This document shows, piece after piece, positions 63,046 to 64,000 of a DNA stretch of 64,000 nucleotides. Below the pieces are notes generated by a model, which worked only from the letters and a program-made list of their open reading frames with translations, did no database searches and was not told the DNA's origin. Each line of letters begins with the position of its first letter. Position 1 is the first letter of the stretch. The position numbers and the translations under genes were made by a program. Source of the stretch: Fodinicurvata sp. EGI_FJ10296 (GTDB taxonomy: Bacteria > Pseudomonadota > Alphaproteobacteria > DSM-16000 > Inquilinaceae); assembly GCF_040712075.1 (NCBI RefSeq), contig NZ_JBFCVL010000001.1, forward strand, positions 7,501 to 71,500. The letters run 5' to 3'.

Positions 63046-63210
63046 TCACCAGGTAAAGCGAAGCCCGGCCTGGCCGCGATGGTCGGCGTAGTTGTCGCCG
63101 AGGCTGCCGTCATAGGCGGCAAAAGGGTCAACGCTGTCGGTGACGCCGACATCGAGCGTGACACCCAGTTCGGCGATCTCGCGCGGCAGCCCTGTTTCGG
63201 CTGAAATCAC
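63046..63210 (-). pseudogene. Autotransporter beta-barrel C-terminus, second remnant
   Basis: Reading minus, about 53 residues before the TGA (63046-63048) include [20 protein letters not shown] and [20 protein letters not shown], ending RFTW, the classic C-terminal aromatic residue of an outer-membrane barrel. A TAG stop in frame sits just upstream, near 63218. No start codon or ribosome-binding site makes it a gene. Clearly related to the 21034-21390 remnant. Confidence 0.65.
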
Positions 63211-63374
63211 CGTCAGGCAGCCCTATCGGTTCTGCCGAGTTGAGGCGCCCACGCGCGGCGACTCGCGCCCAGCTCCGCTCCCCACATACCTGCTATCAAA
63301 GCGTCCTGTTGAATTATCGGCCCGGCTATGGTTGCTTTCGCACCGATATCCTTGCAATCGGTGGTGGAGCAGTT

Positions 63375-64000
63375 CGATGAGTGCCTTCAAGACACTGGAT
63401 GACGTCGACGTTGCGGGCAAAACCGTGCTGGTGCGCGCCGATCTCAATGTCCCGATGAGCGACGGCAAGGTCAGCGATACCACGCGGCTCGACCGGCTCG
63501 CACCGACGCTGACAGAACTGGCCGACAAGGGGGCAAAGGTCGTGGTCATGTCTCATTTCGGTCGACCCAAGGGCAAGCGCTCCGAAAAGGACAGCCTGCG
63601 CCCCGTCGCGGCGGCGCTCTCGGTCTCGCTGGACGGACGACCGGTCAGCTTCGCCGAGGACTGTATCGGCGCCCCTGCGGCCTCGGCCATCGAGGCGCTG
63701 ACGCCGGGCGGCGTGTTGGTGCTCGAAAATCTGCGTTTTCACGCTGAGGAAGAGGCCAACGACGTCGAATTCGCCCGATCGCTGTCGGTGCTGGGCGATC
63801 TCTACGTCAATGATGCCTTTTCCGCCGCGCACCGTGCCCACGCCTCGACCGAGGCGATCGCCCGGCTGCTGCCGTCCGTGGCCGGCCGGCTGATGGAGCA
63901 GGAACTCACCGCCCTGACCAACGCCCTGGAAAAGCCGGAACGCCCGGTGCTTGCCGTCGTCGGCGGTGCCAAGATTTCCACCAAGCTCGATCTGCTCGGC
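63375..64000 (+). CDS. pgk: Phosphoglycerate kinase (3'-truncated)
   Basis: The frame is open to the window end, giving 208 residues. The N-terminal domain shows [23 protein letters not shown] with substrate-binding Arg/Asp, [39 protein letters not shown], and [14 protein letters not shown] at the hinge, all highly conserved in Pgk. It makes ATP from 1,3-bisphosphoglycerate in glycolysis, or the reverse in gluconeogenesis. GGTGGAG precedes ATG 63375. Its 160-bp upstream gap holds no gene. Confidence 0.96.

Noticed and set aside
62843-63049. N-terminal extension of the small protein before the ZIP gene
   Set aside because: It translates the dispersed repeat into an LIVPDLIRGPD-like peptide, a known artefact; the shorter start fits.
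1-64000. tRNA, rRNA, integrase or att sites
   Set aside because: None was recognisable; the variable-looking loci are explained by catabolic operons and repeat or autotransporter remnants rather than by a mobile island.

Overview
The window is a 64 kb piece of a GC-rich alphaproteobacterial chromosome, probably Rhodospirillales-like. The evidence is a three-gene alphaproteobacterial bc1 operon, the neighbourhood DUF1285 / NUDIX / DUF6111 / CCA transferase, the moxR-DUF58-DUF4159 operon, a bcs operon carrying bcsN, and CUT1-type sugar ABC systems. No rRNA, tRNA, CRISPR array, integrase or complete IS was seen. Both ends cut genes: a rhomboid protease on the left and phosphoglycerate kinase on the right.

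Region by region. (1) 1-10.5 kb holds housekeeping genes: rhomboid end, DUF924, the cytochrome bc1 operon with a clear terminator, trmL, hemF, a PAS-GGDEF-EAL c-di-GMP protein, cca, a TTG-started DUF6111 gene, a NUDIX hydrolase and DUF1285. (2) 10.7-17.9 kb is a tightly overlapped operon of MoxR ATPase, DUF58, a DUF4159 membrane protein and a glutamine-amidotransferase-like membrane protein. A large hybrid histidine kinase follows. (3) 21.0-26.0 kb has a dead autotransporter end, then three genes that look like a hut operon but are probably not: a divergent urocanase, a DUF917 protein (S-methyl-thiohydantoin desulfurase family) and a histidine-ammonia-lyase homologue whose MIO-forming Ala-Ser-Gly triad reads Cys-Ala-Asp. 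This combination matches the published logic of ergothioneine (or S-methyl-ergothioneine) breakdown and is the most interesting system here. (4) 26.1-37.3 kb carries a methyltransferase and then a divergent amino-sugar locus. Kinase, GntR regulator, SIS deaminase and NagA are on the minus strand. MurQ etherase, a CUT1 ABC transporter and a Gfo/Idh dehydrogenase are on the plus strand. Four TTGGTAT half-sites lie between the two arms. (5) 37.8-40.4 kb is a Cpx-like envelope-stress module (Spy/CpxP-like protein, response regulator, kinase) with an exact CpxR box upstream. (6) 40.5-48.9 kb is a cellulose operon bcsA-bcsB-bcsZ-TPR-bcsN that has no outer-membrane BcsC barrel. (7) 49.9-57.8 kb is one long peptide-utilisation operon: M20 deacylase, P1 peptidase and a complete Dpp/Opp-type ABC transporter. 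(8) 57.9-64 kb holds two chemotaxis-type proteins, a ZIP metal transporter with a small conserved partner, a second autotransporter remnant and the start of pgk.

Several loci connect. The EAL protein and the PilZ domain of BcsA both point to c-di-GMP control of cellulose. The amino-sugar and peptide operons suggest scavenging or recycling of peptidoglycan, chitin or peptide material. A REP-like repeat occurs three times between operons. Starts were chosen from family alignment, ribosome-binding sites and start/stop overlaps. All homology statements come from recognising motifs by eye, not from searches.
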